Assembly (NCBI RefSeq): GCF_010731115.1
Contig: NZ_AP022616.1
Location: 558,001 to 622,000, forward strand
DNA: 64,000 bases
Source of the DNA: Mycolicibacterium phocaicum
Lineage (GTDB): Bacteria; Actinomycetota; Actinomycetes; Mycobacteriales; Mycobacteriaceae
Reading direction: 5' to 3'
Shown here: piece by piece, positions 29,344 through 38,212 of the stretch
How the letters are laid out: the number at the start of each line of letters is the position of its first letter
How positions within the stretch are numbered: the stretch's first letter is position 1
Notes under the pieces: model-generated
Told to the model about the DNA's origin: nothing
The model's input: only the letters and a program-made list of their open reading frames with translations
Database searches by the model: none
Program-made: the position numbers and the translations under genes

Positions 29344-30342
29344 TCAGGCCGCCAGATCCGACAGTTTCACCGACGGATCGGCGAGCGCCCCGACATCGAC
29401 CGGGCGCTGGGACCTGATGATCTTCTTGATGTCGTCAAGGCCTTCCCAGATGTTGACGTTCATGCCGGCCAGTACGCGGTGTCCGCCGTCGAGCCAGAAC
29501 ATGGTGAACTCGCGCGTGCCGAGGTCACCGCGGGTGACCGACGCCTGGTACTGCGGGGCGTAGCCGACGTACTCCATGCCGAGGTCGTACTGGTCGGTGA
29601 AGAAGTACGGCAGTTCGTCGTAACTGCCTGAGTTACCGAGCATTCCGTCCACGGCGACGGCGGGCTGCTTGAGGGCGTTGGCCCAGTGCTCGGTGCGGAT
29701 CGGGACACCGAACAACGGGTGTTCGGCGGCCGCGATGTCACCGACGGCGTAGATGTCGGAATCGCTGGTGACCAATGATTCGTCGACGGCGAGGCCGCCG
29801 TCGGCAATCACGAGACCCGAGCGCTCGGCGAATCCGACGTTCGGCATGGCGCCCACGGCGACGAGCACCGCGTCCGCAGTGATGGTCGTCCCGTCGCCGA
29901 GTCGCAGGCCTGTCGCCTTGCCATCTGCAGTGGTGATCTCGTCGACCGTCGTCCCTAGTCGCAGATCTACGCCGTTGTCGCGGTGCAGGCCGGCAAACAC
30001 CTCGCCGGCCTCCCGCCCGAGTGAGGACAGCAGCGGTAGCGCAGCGGATTCCACGACGGTGACATCAGTGCCCAGCCCGCGGGCACTGGCGGCGACCTCG
30101 AGCCCGATCCACCCGGCTCCGATGATCGCCAGGCGCCGTCCGTCCGTCAGTTGCTCCAACAGTGCAGTGGCGTCGTCGACAGTGCGCAGGAAGTAGACGC
30201 CATGCGCGTCCGCGCCGGGGATCGGGGGTTTCCGGGCGCGAGATCCGGTGGCCAGCAGTAATTTGTCGTAATGCTCGTGGTCACCGTCGTTGAAGGCCAC
30301 CATGTGTGCGGTGCGGTCGAGCGTCGTCACCTCGGTACCTAA
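29344..30342 (-). pseudogene. NAD(P)/FAD ferredoxin reductase, 3' part, split by an IS element
   Basis: Encodes the C-terminal ~330 residues of a rubredoxin/ferredoxin-NAD+ reductase (Rv1869c type, ~410 residues): YDKLLLATGSRARKPP, NADH motif RLAIIGAGWIGLEVAASARG, FAD segment SDIYAVGDIAAAEHPL and the C-terminal FWLDGGHRVLAGMNVN. It begins at the left target-site duplicate (30339-30342). Removing the element and one CTAA rejoins it to the piece at 31961-32198 in frame (238 + 995 nt = 411 codons including stop). As arranged now, the enzyme cannot be made. Confidence 0.93.
30339..30342. repeat. Left target-site duplication CTAA
   Basis: CTAA immediately outside the left inverted repeat; the same four bases flank the right end at 31961-31964. 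A 4-bp duplication fits IS1380-family transposition. Confidence 0.93.
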
Positions 30343-30357
30343 CCTCGATGTTTCACG
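30343..30357. repeat. Left terminal inverted repeat of the IS
   Basis: CCTCGATGTTTCACG; matches the reverse complement of the right end at 13 of 15 positions. Confidence 0.9.
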
Positions 30358-30463
30358 ATTTGGTCGGTGACACGGGCTGTTAATGCACGGAAGTGCCTGT
30401 CCTGCTTGGGAAACTTGGGATTGCGACGTCCAAAGTAACTCCGAGCGGAAAGGCACTCCGTAG

Positions 30464-31822
30464 GTGAAGCGTAGCCCAGGTGGTGCTGTGGTGGTTGATG
30501 CCACTCGCGAACAGTTGGTCTCCTCAGCCGGTGGTGTTCTGCTGCGGCAGACGGTGCGCTGTTCGGGACTGGATAAGGCCATGTCAGCGGCGTTGGCGCC
30601 GTGGCGGGCGCCGCGGTCGACCCACGATCCGGCCAAGGTTCTGATTGATCTGGCGACCGCGGTCGCGTTGGGCGGTGACTGCGCCGCCGACATCGCCGTG
30701 GCGCGGGCCCAGCCGCAGGTGTTCGGTCACGTGGCCTCCGATGCCACCGTGTCCCGATTGATCACCACCCTCGGTGGCGACGTCGATGCGGTGATCGCAG
30801 CGATCGGCACCGCGCGGGCCGCCGCCCGTGCTCGGGTCTGGGCCCGTCGACGGCCTGTTGGTGGCGCGGTGGGCGATCAGGTGATCATCGATCTGGATGC
30901 CACTTTGGTTACCGCCCACAGCGACAAACAGGGGGCCACCCCGACGTTCAAGTACGGGTATGGATTTCACCCGATGCTCGCGTTCGTCGATCACGGCGAC
31001 GCCGGATCTGGAGAAGCCCTCGCCGGGCTGCTGCGCCCGGGCTGCGCCGGCTCCAACAGCGCAGCTGACCACATCACCGTGCTCGATGCCGCGCTGGCCC
31101 AGTTGCCCGAACACGAACGACCGAACGTGGTGGTGCGCACCGATACCGGTGGCGGGGTCAAAGATTTCCTGCACCACATCACGGCGTTGGGATTGCAGTA
31201 CAGCATCGGGTTCTACGGCATGCCCCCGATCGTGGAAGCCCTCTCGAAGGTGCCACGGCAGGCATGGCGCGCAGCCCTCGATGGCGATGGCGCACCGCGC
31301 GAGGGCGCCCAGGTCGCCGAGCTGACCCGCTACCTACCGACCACGCTGCGGGGCTGGCCGCCCGGGATGCGGGTCATCGCTCGCCGTGAACGTCCCCACC
31401 CCGGTGCCCAGCTGCGCCTCACTGACGACAACGGGTGGCGCATCACCTGCTTTGCCACCAACACCGTCGGTTGGTCGATCGCGGATCTGGAGGTGCGCCA
31501 CCGCCAACGCGCCCGGGCAGAGGATCGCATCCGCAACCTCAAAGACACCGGGCTGACCAATCTGCCCTTTCACGGGTTCGCTCAGAATCAGATCTGGCTG
31601 GAGATCACCCTGCTGGCCGCTGACCTGTTGGTCTGGACTCAAGTGTTGGCATTCGCCGGGCAACCCGCCAGACGTTGGGAACCTAAACGACTACGCCTGC
31701 GCCTGCTGGCCGTGGCCGGACGCATCATCACCTCAGGCCGACGCCGCTACCTACGCCTACCCCACGGATGGCCATGGAGTGACCTCATCGAAACTGGCTG
31801 GCACGCACTACAGACCACCTGA
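30464..31822 (+). CDS. IS1380-family DDE transposase
   Basis: 452 residues, uninterrupted. Catalytic features: VIIDLDATLVTAHSDKQGATPTFK (first aspartate with the K/TxxxKYGYG segment after it), VVVRTDTGGGVKDFL (second aspartate), and RAEDRIRNLKDTGLTNLPF, the Y/ExxIxxxKxxG-like region with the third acidic residue. This is the DDE_Tnp_1-type arrangement of IS1380. GTG start at 30464. It carries no passenger gene. Confidence 0.93.
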   Translation: MKRSPGGAVVVDATREQLVSSAGGVLLRQTVRCSGLDKAMSAALAPWRAPRSTHDPAKVLIDLATAVALGGDCAADIAVARAQPQVFGHVASDATVSRLITTLGGDVDAVIAAIGTARAAARARVWARRRPVGGAVGDQVIIDLDATLVTAHSDKQGATPTFKYGYGFHPMLAFVDHGDAGSGEALAGLLRPGCAGSNSAADHITVLDAALAQLPEHERPNVVVRTDTGGGVKDFLHHITALGLQYSIGFYGMPPIVEALSKVPRQAWRAALDGDGAPREGAQVAELTRYLPTTLRGWPPGMRVIARRERPHPGAQLRLTDDNGWRITCFATNTVGWSIADLEVRHRQRARAEDRIRNLKDTGLTNLPFHGFAQNQIWLEITLLAADLLVWTQVLAFAGQPARRWEPKRLRLRLLAVAGRIITSGRRRYLRLPHGWPWSDLIETGWHALQTT

Positions 31823-31945
31823 CCACCCGCCCACATCCCGACAACCAAGGACCAGGAGCGCCGGCGATAAGCAACGCCGGAACCCCCTGCCGCCCAACGA
31901 CTTATCCACCAACCAACGAGCAGCCCTCGGCCCCGACACCACCCA

Positions 31946-31960
31946 CATGAAAGATCGAGG
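31946..31960. repeat. Right terminal inverted repeat of the IS
   Basis: CATGAAAGATCGAGG, whose reverse complement matches the left end at 13 of 15 positions; followed directly by CTAA (31961-31964). Confidence 0.9.
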
Positions 31961-32198
31961 CTAACCGCAGGTCGACTTCGTGCTCGGCGTACCAGCTCTT
32001 GGGCTGCACCGTGAATTCCTCGATGGTCTTCTTGCCCGCCATGAAATCCTTGGACAGCGGCGGTCGTTCGTACGGCAACCGGTTCTCGGCGCCGAACAGC
32101 ACCACCTGACCACCAAAATTCTTGTCGCGCAGGGCTTCCGCGGCTTTGGCGCCCGCCAGTCCGCCGCCGATGATCACGAATGTAGGTGAGCCGGCCAT
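31961..32198 (-). pseudogene. NAD(P)/FAD ferredoxin reductase, 5' part, split by an IS element
   Basis: The first 79 codons of the reductase: ATG 32196-32198 after GAAGGGA, FAD motif FVIIGGGLAGAKAAEALRD, then LPYERPPLSKDFMAG, ending at VDLRL where the insertion occurred. The remnant reads on into the element and stops after about 20 unrelated residues. Without the element the frame continues as RLGTEVTTLDRTAH at the other side. Such reductases pass electrons from NADH to ferredoxins that feed P450s, so loss could affect the P450s in this region (inference). Confidence 0.93.
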
Positions 32199-32249
32199 GT
32201 CGAGTAATCCCTTCGGTAATCGAAATGTGGACGTGTGCTGCTTGCGAAG

Positions 32250-32885
32250 CTAGGTTGCGACACGCCTGCGCAGACCATCGTCGAGCGATGCCCGGACAAG
32301 GGCCGCGGCCAGCCTGGCGTTGTGCTTCGGGGCCAGACCACCGAGCTGGTGAGCGTCCGCCGGTAAGCCGAGCGCCTTGGCGGCGCCGAGCGCGCGCTCG
32401 TCGAAATACGGTTGGGCCCAGGTCCAGACGTCCTGGATCTCGCGAAGGAAGATGTCGGCGCCCGTCTGGCCGATACCGTCGAATTCCTGTAACGCCTTGT
32501 GGGCGGCTGTCACGTCGTGGTGGGCGCGGACCCGCAGGTTGCGGAGGTCACCGCCGTACTCGTCGTTGACCCGCGTTGCGATTCGTCTCATGCGGGTCGC
32601 AGAGCTTTCGTCGTACCGGGCGTACCCGGCGCGTCCGAAGGCCGCGATCATGGTGCGGCGATCAGCTTTGAGAACCGCTGACGGGGTGCGCAGCCCGGCC
32701 CGGAACAACTCGCGGGCGGCGGAGACTGCCGTCGTTGCGGCAATGGGTTTGCTGGCGAGCATGCAGAGCGACAGCAGTTTAAAAAGCGGCATCGGCTTGT
32801 CGCGCAGTGTGATCCCGGCGTCGTTGGCATACGTGGTACCGGCTGCGTCGAGCAACCGCGCGACGACCTGTCGATCCCGTGCCAT
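32250..32885 (-). CDS. HhH-fold endonuclease III-like protein (Rv1870c-like)
   Basis: 211 residues, the same length I recall for Rv1870c. Alpha-helical with a helix-hairpin-helix segment LQEFDGIGQTGADIFLREIQ, as in the HhH-GPD DNA glycosylase superfamily. It lacks the C-terminal four-cysteine iron-sulfur loop and I cannot identify the catalytic Lys/Asp pair with certainty. DNA binding or glycosylase action is inferred from fold only. It sits 51 nt upstream of the broken ferredoxin reductase on the same strand. Confidence 0.8.
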   Translation of the reverse strand: MARDRQVVARLLDAAGTTYANDAGITLRDKPMPLFKLLSLCMLASKPIAATTAVSAARELFRAGLRTPSAVLKADRRTMIAAFGRAGYARYDESSATRMRRIATRVNDEYGGDLRNLRVRAHHDVTAAHKALQEFDGIGQTGADIFLREIQDVWTWAQPYFDERALGAAKALGLPADAHQLGGLAPKHNARLAAALVRASLDDGLRRRVAT

Positions 32886-32921
32886 ATCCCACGCATACCC
32901 CGCCTGTCGGCGTGCAAACGC

Positions 32922-33254
32922 CTACTTGGGTGGCAGCGTGCCCGCGTACCCGACGCCCCGGTCGACCCAGGTCTGCAGCTGCCGCTTGGTTTTCAGGCCG
33001 TCGGGTGCCACCCGCAGCCAGCCGCGCATCTCGCGCCCGCCCATCACCATCAGCCCGACGTGCCGGCTCTGCAGCAACTTGTCGGTGTCGTCCGGCGCAA
33101 CCCGGACCAGTAGGCCGCCGTCGTGGCTGGCCGCCACCGACATGTTGCCGTTCACCAGGAAGGCCAGCCCGCCGAACATGCGTTTTTCCTCGATGCCGCC
33201 GACCGGGCCCACCAGCTCACGGATCCGGTTGGCCAGATCTTCGTCATAGGCCAT
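32922..33254 (-). CDS. TfoX N-terminal-domain protein (Rv1871c-like)
   Basis: 110 residues. Contains the TfoX_N signature EEKRMFGGLAFLVNGNMSVAA and RHVGLMVMGGREMRGWLRVAP. TfoX domains occur in competence regulators of gammaproteobacteria, but stand-alone mycobacterial copies have no known role. ATG 33252-33254 (MAYDEDLAN) is preferred to the GTG three codons upstream because family members start this way. Divergent from the ABC exporter genes with only 23 nt between starts, so their promoters must overlap. Confidence 0.87.
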   Translation of the reverse strand: MAYDEDLANRIRELVGPVGGIEEKRMFGGLAFLVNGNMSVAASHDGGLLVRVAPDDTDKLLQSRHVGLMVMGGREMRGWLRVAPDGLKTKRQLQTWVDRGVGYAGTLPPK

Positions 33255-33277
33255 AGCGAACACGTTAGATTCCTCAG

Positions 33278-34327
33278 GTGCTGATCGCGGCGTTACGGGA
33301 CCTGCAGTGGCGGCGCCGCCGATTTCTCATCGCGGTCGTCGGCACTTCCTTCGTGTTCGCGATGACGCTGGTGCTCACCGGACTGGCCAACGGATTCCGT
33401 GTGGAGGCCAGCAATACCGTCAACTCGCTGGGCATCGACTACTTCATGATCCAGAACGGGGCGGCCGGGCCGTTCCTGGGCTCGTCGCCGTTCGCGCAGA
33501 CCGAAGTCGAACGCGCACAGCGGCTTCCGGGCGTGCAGGCGGCCGCTGCGGTCGTGTACGCGGGGACCACCGCCCTCGACAACGGGACGCCGCGCACCAT
33601 GAATCTGTTCGGCGCACCGACGGGCGGGCCGGGCATGCCGGCGATGTCGCAGGGCCGCCCGCCCGCCACGCCCGACGAGATCGCGGTGTCGTCGACGCTG
33701 GGCCGCAAGATCGGCGACCAGATGCACATCGCCTCCCACAACCTGCAGGTCGTGGGGATCGTGAACAACTCCACGGTGCTGGCGCAGCAGCCCAATCTGT
33801 TCCTGACGACGGTGGGGGCGCAGCGCCTGGTGTACGGCGGGCAGCCCGTCATCGCGTCGGTGGGCATCCGGGGCAACCCGGCCAAGGCACTCGATGGCTA
33901 CCGGCTGGTGGACCGGCACGGCGCCATCGACGACATGATGCGGCCGTTGAAGGTCGCGGTGGACGCCATCAGCATCATGGCCGTCCTGCTGTGGGTGGTG
34001 GCCGCGACGATCATCGGCATGTTCATCTACATGTCCGCGATGGAACGCACCCGCGACTTCGCGGTGTTCAAAGCCGTTGGGGTGAAGACGAAGTCGATGA
34101 TGGCCGGGCTGGCGATGCAGGCCGTGTTCATCGCCGTGTGCTCCGCGGCGATCGGCGTGCTGTTGGCGATGGTGCTCGGGCCGATGTTCCCGATGCGCGT
34201 CGACGTCCCGGCGGGCGCGTACCTGTTATTGCCGGTCGTGGCGATCACCATCGGGCTGATCGCGAGCCTGGCGGGCATGCGGAGAGCGGTGACGATAGAT
34301 CCGGCGATGGCATTCGGGGGGCCATAG
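33278..34327 (+). CDS. FtsX/MacB-like ABC transporter permease (Rv0072-like)
   Basis: 349 residues. One N-terminal transmembrane segment (FLIAVVGTSFVFAMTLVLTGLA), a large extracytoplasmic domain (~40-225), and three C-terminal segments around 230-340 (ISIMAVLLWVVAATIIGMFIYM, AVFIAVCSAAIGVLLAMVLG, YLLLPVVAITIGLIASLAG). Cytoplasmic loop ERTRDFAVFKAVGVKTK is the FtsX coupling region. Length and partner match M. tuberculosis Rv0072/Rv0073, labelled glutamine transport, though the topology is that of a mechanotransmission-type exporter. GTG start; 3 nt before the ATPase gene. Confidence 0.88.
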   Translation: MLIAALRDLQWRRRRFLIAVVGTSFVFAMTLVLTGLANGFRVEASNTVNSLGIDYFMIQNGAAGPFLGSSPFAQTEVERAQRLPGVQAAAAVVYAGTTALDNGTPRTMNLFGAPTGGPGMPAMSQGRPPATPDEIAVSSTLGRKIGDQMHIASHNLQVVGIVNNSTVLAQQPNLFLTTVGAQRLVYGGQPVIASVGIRGNPAKALDGYRLVDRHGAIDDMMRPLKVAVDAISIMAVLLWVVAATIIGMFIYMSAMERTRDFAVFKAVGVKTKSMMAGLAMQAVFIAVCSAAIGVLLAMVLGPMFPMRVDVPAGAYLLLPVVAITIGLIASLAGMRRAVTIDPAMAFGGP

Positions 34328-34330
34328 ACC

Positions 34331-35347
34331 ATGAGCGGCTTACAGATTCGTGACCTGGTGGTGGAATACGGCAAGGGCGCCGACAAGGTCAGGCCCATCG
34401 ACAATTTCGAACTGGAGCTGTCGGCCGGATCGCTCGCGATCCTGCTGGGGCCCAGCGGTTGTGGGAAGACGACGTTGCTGTCCTGCATGGGTGGCATCCT
34501 CAAACCCACGTCGGGTGAGATCCTGTTCGACGGTATCGACGTCACCAGGCTCGCACCCAAGGCGCTGACCGACTACCGCCGCAATACCGTCGGCATCGTG
34601 TTCCAGGCGTTCAATCTGGTGCCCAGCCTGACGGCCGCCGAGAACGTCATGGTGCCGATGCGGGCCGCGGGCATGAGCCGCGGCGCCGCCCGGCAGCGCG
34701 CCGCGGAACTGCTGGACCGCGTCGGCCTGTCGCACCGGATGACGCATCGCCCCGGTGACATGTCGGGAGGACAGCAGCAGCGCGTCGCGGTGGCCCGCGC
34801 CATCGCGTTGGATCCGCCGCTGATCCTGGCCGACGAGCCGACGGCGCATCTGGACTTCATCCAGGTCGAAGAGGTGCTGCGGCTCATCCGCGAACTCGCC
34901 GACGATCGCGTCGTGGTGGTCGCCACGCATGACAGCCGCATGCTGCCGCTGGCGGACCGGGTGATCGAACTCGTCCCGACGGTCGCCAGCACCGAGCGTG
35001 AGCCCGAGGTCTTCGAGCTCGACGCGGGCGACCTCGTGTTCGAGCAGACGACGATCGGCGACCTGATCTACGTCGTCAGGACGGGCCGGTTCGAGATCAC
35101 GCGCGAGATGCCCGACGGTGAGACGATGCTGTTGTTCACCGCCGGCCCCGGCGAGTATTTCGGCGAGATCGGGCCGCTGTTCGGGATTCCGCGCACGGCG
35201 ACGGTGCGCGCCCTCACCGACGGTGTCGTCGTCGGCTACACCGTCAAGGATTTCCGGGCCCGGCTGGGACCCGACCGCATCCACGAACTCATCGAGCACC
35301 GCGCGATCCATCTGGCCGACGAACCGCCGTCGGCCGACATCGCCTGA
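34331..35347 (+). CDS. ABC transporter ATPase fused to a cyclic-nucleotide-binding-like domain (Rv0073-like)
   Basis: 338 residues. Residues ~1-215 form a MacB/LolD-type ATPase: Walker A LLGPSGCGKTTLL, signature MSGGQQQRVAVARAI, Walker B LILADEPTAHLD, switch ATHDSRML. Residues ~225-325 form a cupin-like CAP_ED domain (LVFEQTTIGDLIYVVRTGRFEI, GPGEYFGEIGPLFGIPRTATVRALTDGVV) with the FGEIxLL-RTATVRA phosphate-cassette pattern of cyclic-nucleotide sensors. The exporter may thus be gated by cAMP, which mycobacteria use widely (inference). Partner permease lies 3 nt upstream. Confidence 0.9.
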   Translation: MSGLQIRDLVVEYGKGADKVRPIDNFELELSAGSLAILLGPSGCGKTTLLSCMGGILKPTSGEILFDGIDVTRLAPKALTDYRRNTVGIVFQAFNLVPSLTAAENVMVPMRAAGMSRGAARQRAAELLDRVGLSHRMTHRPGDMSGGQQQRVAVARAIALDPPLILADEPTAHLDFIQVEEVLRLIRELADDRVVVVATHDSRMLPLADRVIELVPTVASTEREPEVFELDAGDLVFEQTTIGDLIYVVRTGRFEITREMPDGETMLLFTAGPGEYFGEIGPLFGIPRTATVRALTDGVVVGYTVKDFRARLGPDRIHELIEHRAIHLADEPPSADIA

Positions 35348-35350
35348 GTC

Positions 35351-35740
35351 TCAGTCCAGGTCGACGCGGACCGACAGCAGGTCGGTGCCCATCACCCGCA
35401 CCACAGCGCTGTTCAGCTGGGGGAGCTGCCGCAGCCGCGCGACCGGGTCGTCGTCGGGGACCAGATGCGCGGTGCCGCTGCGCCATTCGCCGTTGATGCG
35501 CACGCGCACAGCGGGATTCGCCTTGATGTTGCGGACGAAATCAGCGTGGTCGCCGTGCTCGGACACCAGCCAGAACGCGCCGTCGATCACCCGGCCGCCG
35601 ATCGCCGTGTGGCGTGGCTCGCCGGACTTGCGGCCGATGGTTTCCAGCATGGTCACCGGCAGCTGCCGGCCCACCGGGTTGACGAGGCGACGCTGAACGG
35701 CGTGCACCACGCGCCGTTTCACTTCGTTGATGTTGGGCAT
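35351..35740 (-). CDS. Nitroreductase-family deazaflavin (F420)-dependent oxidoreductase
   Basis: 129 residues. DUF385/Ddn-type split-barrel: MLETIGRKSGEPRHTAIGGRV (TxGRKSGxxR F420-binding motif), GAFWLVSEHGDHADFVRNIKA and NPAVRVRINGEWRSGTAHLV. Family members reduce quinones, nitroimidazoles or other substrates with F420H2. I chose ATG 35738-35740 (MPNINEVKRR), which gives the family's usual length. Convergent with the ABC transporter, whose gene ends 3 nt away. Confidence 0.85.
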   Translation of the reverse strand: MPNINEVKRRVVHAVQRRLVNPVGRQLPVTMLETIGRKSGEPRHTAIGGRVIDGAFWLVSEHGDHADFVRNIKANPAVRVRINGEWRSGTAHLVPDDDPVARLRQLPQLNSAVVRVMGTDLLSVRVDLD

Positions 35741-35754
35741 GTGCTCATCTAACG

Positions 35755-35812
35755 CGAACGGGCCCAAATGTCCCACCACCATGAGGTGAACAGGAGCATC
35801 TGGGCCCGCTCG
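35755..35812 (-). terminator. Long-arm hairpin downstream of lon
   Basis: Arms CGAACGGGCCCAAATG (35755-35770) and CATCTGGGCCCGCTCG (35797-35812) match at 14 of 16 positions around a 26-nt loop, starting 13 nt after the lon stop. Probable terminator for the minus strand. Confidence 0.65.
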
Positions 35813-35825
35813 CGTCATTCAGTTG

Positions 35826-38183
35826 TCAGGCAGCCACCGTGGCGGCTTGCGCCGCCGGCTCCAGCGCCTGGGCGATGATGTCGGCCACGTCGGTCATCGG
35901 CCGCACATCGAGTGCGTCCAAGACCTCGGCCGGCACGTCGTCCAGGTCCGGTTCGTTGCGCGACGGGATGAAAACCGTTGTCAGCCCGGCACGTTGGGCT
36001 GCCATCAGCTTCTGCTTGACCCCGCCGATGGGCAGCACCCGCCCGTTCAGCGTGACCTCGCCCGTCATCCCGACATCGGACCGCACCTGCCGTCCGGTGG
36101 CCATGGAGACCAGCGCGGTCACCATCGTCACGCCGGCCGACGGACCGTCCTTGGGCACCGCGCCCGCGGGCACGTGGACGTGGATGCGGCGATCCAGAGC
36201 CTTCGGATCGACACCCAGTTCCGCCGCGTGCGACCGCACGTAGGACAGCGCGATGTGCGCCGACTCCTTCATCACGTCGCCCAGCTGACCGGTCAGTTGC
36301 AGACCCGGTTCGCCATCGTTCGAACCGGCCTCGATGTAGAGGACGTCGCCACCCATGCCGGTCACGGCCAGTCCGGTCGCCACACCGGGCACCGCGGTGC
36401 GCTCGGCCGACTCCGGCATGAACCGCGGGCGGCCCAGATAGTCGACCAGATCCGGCTCATCGACCGTGACCGACTCGACGCCGGAAGCCAGCCGCGTGGT
36501 GACCTTCCGCAGCGCCTTCGCCAGCAGTCGCTCGAACTGCCGCACACCCGGTTCGCGCGTGTAGTCCGCGGCGATCTTGCGCAGCGCCGCGTCCGTCACC
36601 GTCACCTCGTCGGTGGTCAACGCCGCCCGTTCGGCCTGCCGGGGCAGCAGGTAATCGCGGGCGATGGCGACCTTGTCGTCCTCGGTGTAGCCGTCGATCT
36701 GCACCAGCTCCATACGGTCCAGCAGGGCGCTGGGGATGTTCTCGATGACGTTGGCCGTCGCCAGGAACACCACATCGGACAGGTCCAGGTCCAGATCCAG
36801 GTAGTGATCGCGGAACGTGTGGTTCTGCGCCGGATCCAGCACCTCCAGCAGTGCCGCCGCCGGATCACCGCGGTAGTCCGAGCCCACCTTGTCGATCTCG
36901 TCCAGCAGCACAACGGGATTCATGGAACCCGCCTCGCCGATGGCCCGCACGATGCGGCCCGGCAGCGCGCCGACGTAGGTGCGCCGGTGGCCACGGATCT
37001 AGGCCTCGTCGCGCACACCGCCCAGGGCGACGCGGACGAACTTGCGGCCCAGTGCCCGTGCCACCGATTCACCCAGCGACGTCTTGCCGACACCGGGAGG
37101 GCCGGCCAGCACCATTACGGCGCCCGAGCCACGACCGCCGACGACGGCCAAGCCGCGCTGGGCGCGGCGGGCCCGCACCGCCAGGTACTCGACGATGCGG
37201 TCCTTCACGTCGTCCAGACCATGGTGATCGGCGTCCAGAATCTCCCGGGCGGCCGTCAGATCCGTCGAATCCTCGGTGCGCTCGTTCCACGGCAGTTCCA
37301 GCACGGTGTCCAGCCAGGTCCGGATCCAGCCGCCCTCGGGGGTCTGCTCGCTGGACCGTTCCAGCTTGCCGACCTCGCGCAGCGCCGCCTCGCGCACCTT
37401 CTCGGGCAGATCGGCGGCCTCGATGCGGGTGCGGTAGTCCGCGGGCTCCTCGGCCCCGGCGCTACCGTCCAGCTCGCCCAACTCCTTGCGGATGGCGTCG
37501 AGCTGCTGGCGCAGCAGGAATTCCTTCTGCCGCTTGTCCATTCCGGCGCGGACGTCCTCGGCGATCTTGTCGTTGACCTCGACCTCGGCCAGGTGCTCGC
37601 CCGTCCACTCGACCAGCCGGCGCAGCCGTTCGGCGACGTCGACGGTCTCCAGCAGCTCGCGCTTCTGCACGTCGGTCAGGTAAGAGGCGTAACCCGCCGT
37701 GTCGGCCAGTGCCGACGGCTCGCTGATCTGGTTGACGGCGTCGACGATCTGCCAGGCCTCGCGGCGCTGCAGGATCGCCAGCAGCAGCTTCTTGTATTCG
37801 GCTGCCAGCGTGCGGGTTTCGTCGGTCGCAGCGGTCTCGGTGATCTCGTCCACCAGGACCCACAGCGCACTACCCGGGCCGGACGTGCCGGACCCGATGT
37901 GTGCACGCCGCTCGCCGCGGACGACGGCCGCGGTTCCGCCGCTGGGCACCCGGCCGACCTGGACGATCGACGCCAGGACGCCGTGGGTGGGGTAGCGGTC
38001 GTCGAGGCGGGGAGCGATCAGCAGCTTCCCGGCCTCGCCGGCGGCTGCGGCGGCCTGGGCCGCGTCGACCGCGGCACGTGCGGCCTCATCGAGTTCGATG
38101 GGCACGACCATGCCCGGCAGGACGATCGGCTCGGTGACAAACAGGACGGGAACAGCGATGGGCGCTGTTGTGGCGTCAGACAT
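35826..38183 (-). pseudogene. lon: ATP-dependent protease Lon interrupted by an in-frame amber codon
   Basis: Intact Lon would be 785 residues. N-terminal substrate-binding domain from ATG 38183 (GGAGG 6 nt upstream), Walker A in [16 protein letters not shown], Walker B in VVLLDEIDKVG, and the C-terminal Ser-Lys protease with KDGPSAGVTMVTALVS and GGVKQKLMAAQRAG. Codon 395 reads TAG (36999-37001) within the highly conserved [16 protein letters not shown], where Lon proteins have glutamate. A single G-to-T change on the coding strand explains it. The frame is otherwise open to its normal end, so the event is very recent, suppressed, or a sequencing error. The split separates Walker A from Walker B and the protease. 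Confidence 0.92.
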
Positions 38184-38212
38184 CCGTACCTCCAAAGTTG
38201 AATCTCCTGCGC

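Larger units (their letters stand above)
30343..31960 (+). mobile_element. IS1380-family insertion sequence, 1618 bp
   Basis: Bounded by imperfect terminal inverted repeats CCTCGATGTTTCACG (30343-30357) and, in reverse complement, CCTCGATCTTTCATG (31946-31960), 13 of 15 identical, and flanked by CTAA direct repeats. It contains one transposase gene on the plus strand, intact end to end. Size, single transposase and 4-bp duplication agree with IS1380. Intact ends and duplication suggest a recent insertion that could still be mobile. Confidence 0.93.

Noticed and set aside
29344..30693. Ferredoxin reductase reading into the IS element as a 449-residue protein
   Set aside because: The first ~110 residues come from the antisense of the element and have no FAD motif; it is a chimeric open frame, not a functional gene.
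33254..33267. KstR-like sequence GCGAACACGTTAGA before the ABC exporter
   Set aside because: It has AACnnGTTnnA but lacks the leading T and overlaps the TfoX start codon; one half-match in intergenic DNA is expected by chance.
35823..38201. Long plus-strand open frame (792 codons) antisense to lon
   Set aside because: Translation is rich in His/Arg/Gln/Asp without any domain; it mirrors codon positions of lon in very GC-rich DNA.
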